Program-made: the position numbers and the translations under genes | Part shown: one piece after another, positions 61,965 through 64,000 of the stretch | Layout: each line of letters starts with the position of its first letter | Position numbering within the stretch: the first letter of the stretch is position 1 | Notes under the pieces: model-generated | Databases searched by the model: none | The model's input: the letters and a program-made list of their open reading frames with translations, nothing else | What the model was told of the DNA's origin: nothing | Origin: Bradyrhizobium sp. CCBAU 051011 | GTDB lineage: Bacteria; Pseudomonadota; Alphaproteobacteria; Rhizobiales; Xanthobacteraceae | Direction of reading: 5' to 3' | Assembly: GCF_009930815.1 (NCBI RefSeq) | Contig: NZ_CP022222.1 | Span: 4,196,501 to 4,260,500 of the forward strand | Length of the DNA: 64,000 nucleotides

Positions 61965-63389
61965 ATGAAAATCCCGGCACGAATAATCCTGATTGTCCTG
62001 GCGATGATCAGTCTACAATCAGTATCTCCCGCACAGGTGCCCAGCCTCTCGATCACTCCAGAGCAGTTGCAGGAGCTTGAGAAGAAGGGGTTTCAGGCAG
62101 ATCCGAAGATATTGCAGGATATTGCCACCGCCGGCCGACCACTCGGACGTTGGAAGGAAGGGCTCATGTTTGACGGCATCGCACCGATGCCGTGGCTGAA
62201 GAGCGCAGCCAACTGGACCCCAGGCACGGAAGAGGTGCAGCCGGAAGAAATCCGCGTCACCTTCATGGGAAGTTCGCCCTTGCCACGACCAGGCCAAATG
62301 GGCACGTCGATCTATGTCGAGCTTGGCAATGGCGACCGCTTCATCTTCGATTTCGGCCCCGGCTCCATCGCTAACTATCTGGCTTCCCGCGTACCGCTGA
62401 ACCAGATCAACGACATCTTCATTACCCATCTGCATTGGGATCATTTCGCTTCTGTGCCGTATGCCTTCGTGTTTGGCGCCTGGGGTGGCCGCTGGCATGA
62501 AACCTTCCGGATTAATGGCCCCTCCGGAAGGACCCCGAAACACGGCATCAATCATATGGTGTATCATATGAAGGAGATGTTGTTTTGGCACATGGAGAAC
62601 TTCAGTGCCGGTAGCCCGATTGGCAAAGGCTATGACATCGAAGTCAACGAGTTTGACTACACAAATGACGGCGGTGTGGCCTACGAAAAGAACGGTGTAA
62701 GGATTACCCATTGGCAACAATCCCATGGGAGCGATGGCGCCTCGGCATATCGTCTTGATTGGAACGGCATGTGCGTGGCGTTCACCGGAGACGGTCGCCC
62801 CAATTCCCTGACAATCACGTACGCCAAGGGCTGCGACCTGCTGATCACCGAAATTCAGCCGGAGACGGTGGCCATCAGTTCGTCGGTGTCGGGCACCATG
62901 CCCCTGACTTCCCGCACTACCATTGATGGCTGGCATAATCCCGCCTACGCCGCTGGTTACCTGTACAATGAAGTGAAGCCGCGCCTCGCTATGGCAACTC
63001 ACGTGTCCTATGACGAGTACGTGATTCCCGAACTCGTGGCAGAAGTGCGCCACCATTGGAAGGGGCCCTTCCAGTTCGGCGCGCCGGACATGGTAGTCGT
63101 GAACATGACCAAGGACCAAATCTGGGTGCGGGATGGCGTCGTGCCCAAGTATCCGAACATGGCGCCGCCCCAGTTTGATGTATCGACATCAGGCGGATTG
63201 ATCATGCCGCTGCCGCCAACAACGCGCCGTGACGTACAGTCACAATTTATTCGTGATGCGGAAATCCCCCCGCAGAAATACTACCCGGAGGGTTATCATC
63301 CTCAGCTGATGCCCTGGTGGCCATCTGACAAGCCGATCTTCCTTCCCGAGGCACTTGTACCGGAACAGATGAAGAAAAAGTCGAAGTAA
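61965..63389 (+). CDS. MBL-fold metallo-hydrolase, exported
   Basis: 474 residues with an N-terminal signal sequence (about 1-24). Zinc motif HLHWDH (155-160: His, His, Asp, His) preceded by NDIFIT, further GCDLLITEIQPE and ATHVSYDEY in the metal-site loops. The large C-terminal extension with Pro-rich end (EIPPQKYYPEGYHPQLMPWW) is typical of a periplasmic MBL subfamily related to proteins annotated GntH. Substrate unknown; hydrolase activity likely. GGGAGA lies before the ATG. Confidence 0.82.
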   Translation: MKIPARIILIVLAMISLQSVSPAQVPSLSITPEQLQELEKKGFQADPKILQDIATAGRPLGRWKEGLMFDGIAPMPWLKSAANWTPGTEEVQPEEIRVTFMGSSPLPRPGQMGTSIYVELGNGDRFIFDFGPGSIANYLASRVPLNQINDIFITHLHWDHFASVPYAFVFGAWGGRWHETFRINGPSGRTPKHGINHMVYHMKEMLFWHMENFSAGSPIGKGYDIEVNEFDYTNDGGVAYEKNGVRITHWQQSHGSDGASAYRLDWNGMCVAFTGDGRPNSLTITYAKGCDLLITEIQPETVAISSSVSGTMPLTSRTTIDGWHNPAYAAGYLYNEVKPRLAMATHVSYDEYVIPELVAEVRHHWKGPFQFGAPDMVVVNMTKDQIWVRDGVVPKYPNMAPPQFDVSTSGGLIMPLPPTTRRDVQSQFIRDAEIPPQKYYPEGYHPQLMPWWPSDKPIFLPEALVPEQMKKKSK

Positions 63390-63711
63390 GCATCCAAGTA
63401 ATCGGTGGCGGCCGTCCCTTCCCAGGAGATATTGTGTCGAGCCGATCTTGCGCGCCATTGATCTGTAATAGCAAAAACGTCCTGCGGGATGAGTCCGTTA
63501 ATGGCACCTCTGAGACATGACGACCGGCCATTATGACGTCCGTTTACAGGGGAAGAACGGAACTAGCCGGCCGAGAGCCAAAATGACGCAATTGACCCGA
63601 AGCGGAATTGCCGGAAATACTGAACGATGCGAAAGCGAGGCGATTGCCTCGCGCCGGTGGGGATCCCAAAGGCTCTGAAATCTGGCCAATTAGATCGTCC
63701 AAGGCCGCCGT
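63390..63711. other. Intergenic
   Basis: 322 bp without a recognised gene. Confidence 0.5.
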
Positions 63712-64000
63712 CTAGCGAAACCGCGGATCTTTACAATTGTTGAATTCCGAAAATCTGCTCGGCGTTGGCTCCTTTCCCCACACCTTCACGCCAGCCCGTC
63801 GTGGATGATCTCTGAAGTGGGCGTTGCGCTCACTGAAGTACCGGTCGATTGCGGCTTTGGCGTCATCCACCGATTGATAGTCGCTGTTTTGAATTATCGC
63901 GCGAGACATGCCACTGAAAACGGATTCTATCACGTTAAGGAACTGAGCCCTTGCCGGAAGCGGCGCTGTCTCGACCGTTGGACCCTTACAGCCGGCAAAA
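63712..64000 (-). pseudogene. IS630-family transposase C-terminus, cut by the window edge
   Basis: The minus-strand frame is open to the right edge: LPARAQFLNVIESVFSGMSR, AIIQNSDYQSVDDAKAAIDR, YFSERNAHFRDHPRRAGVKV and WGKEPTPSRFSEFNNCKDPR. This is the DDE end of IS630-type transposases (IESVFSGM carries the Glu). Whether the gene is whole cannot be told from here. Confidence 0.7.

Noticed and set aside
62019..63119. 366-codon minus-strand frame
   Set aside because: Antisense shadow of the MBL-fold gene, whose zinc motif is intact on the plus strand.
61965..63389. Guanitoxin biosynthesis enzyme
   Set aside because: The GntH name is borrowed by similarity in databases; no other guanitoxin genes are present.
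1..64000. CRISPR array, tRNA or rRNA gene
   Set aside because: No regularly spaced repeats, cloverleaf with conserved loops or rRNA segments were recognised on either strand.

Overview
The window looks like chromosome from a Bradyrhizobium-type alphaproteobacterium (family Nitrobacteraceae). The reasons are its high GC content, a FixK-type Crp/Fnr regulator, several class III cyclase genes, a Bug/TctC binding protein, DUF1127, DUF3072 and DUF3606 proteins, and many small rhizobial-type hypotheticals. This is inference; there is no rRNA, tRNA or core housekeeping gene to fix the taxon. The segment is accessory and decaying. It holds five full-length insertion sequences from three families, IS630 and integrase relics, a MITE-like element, the replication module of a P4-like satellite, and more than a dozen pseudogenes whose lesions can be read directly.

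Layout. 0-4.7 kb: a membrane alpha/beta-hydrolase gene cut by the window edge, relics of a glutaminase and of an AbgT transporter broken by an IS630 fragment, a cation antiporter, a membrane protein and a truncated receiver. 4.7-9.8 kb: a FixK-like regulator, a winged-helix protein, a single-domain receiver, small secreted and Cys-rich proteins, and truncated sensor, integrase and alpha-glucosidase pieces. 9.8-21.6 kb: a GT4 glycosyltransferase, a globin, DUF3072 proteins, an AraC regulator, a 1070-residue SAM-cyclase-AAA-TPR-hydrolase signalling protein, a Bug protein and a nucleotidyltransferase. 21.8-27.7 kb: a DNA-binding winged helix fused to an alpha/beta hydrolase, divergent from a tight OsmC / flavin monooxygenase / FAD oxidoreductase / MaoC operon, then an EamA exporter. 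This is the most coherent functional unit.

28-40.8 kb: two apparently identical IS1182-like copies (IS-A) in direct orientation bracket 9.8 kb containing a DUF1127 pseudogene, a winged-helix/TolB/TPR regulator, a second IS (IS-B), GYD and RutE-like genes, a cyclase, a MITE, DinB, a membrane-anchored methyltransferase and a GrlR-like protein. 41-48.7 kb: a hydrolase, a periplasmic TPR protein, then a satellite relic: ten GGTGAC iterons, a frameshifted D5-type helicase, a truncated primase and a split TIGR04141/DUF6119 gene. 48.5-55.4 kb: a run of small genes, a DNA ligase scrap, 150-bp direct repeats, and a small gene split by IS481 with a 6-bp target duplication. 55.7-64 kb: the second IS-B copy, a HupE-like / PpiC / DUF3604 operon, a small secreted protein, an MBL-fold hydrolase and an IS630 fragment at the edge.

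The living genes are mostly regulators, nucleotide-signalling proteins and small-molecule redox or hydrolase enzymes. The dead ones record repeated mobile-element traffic.
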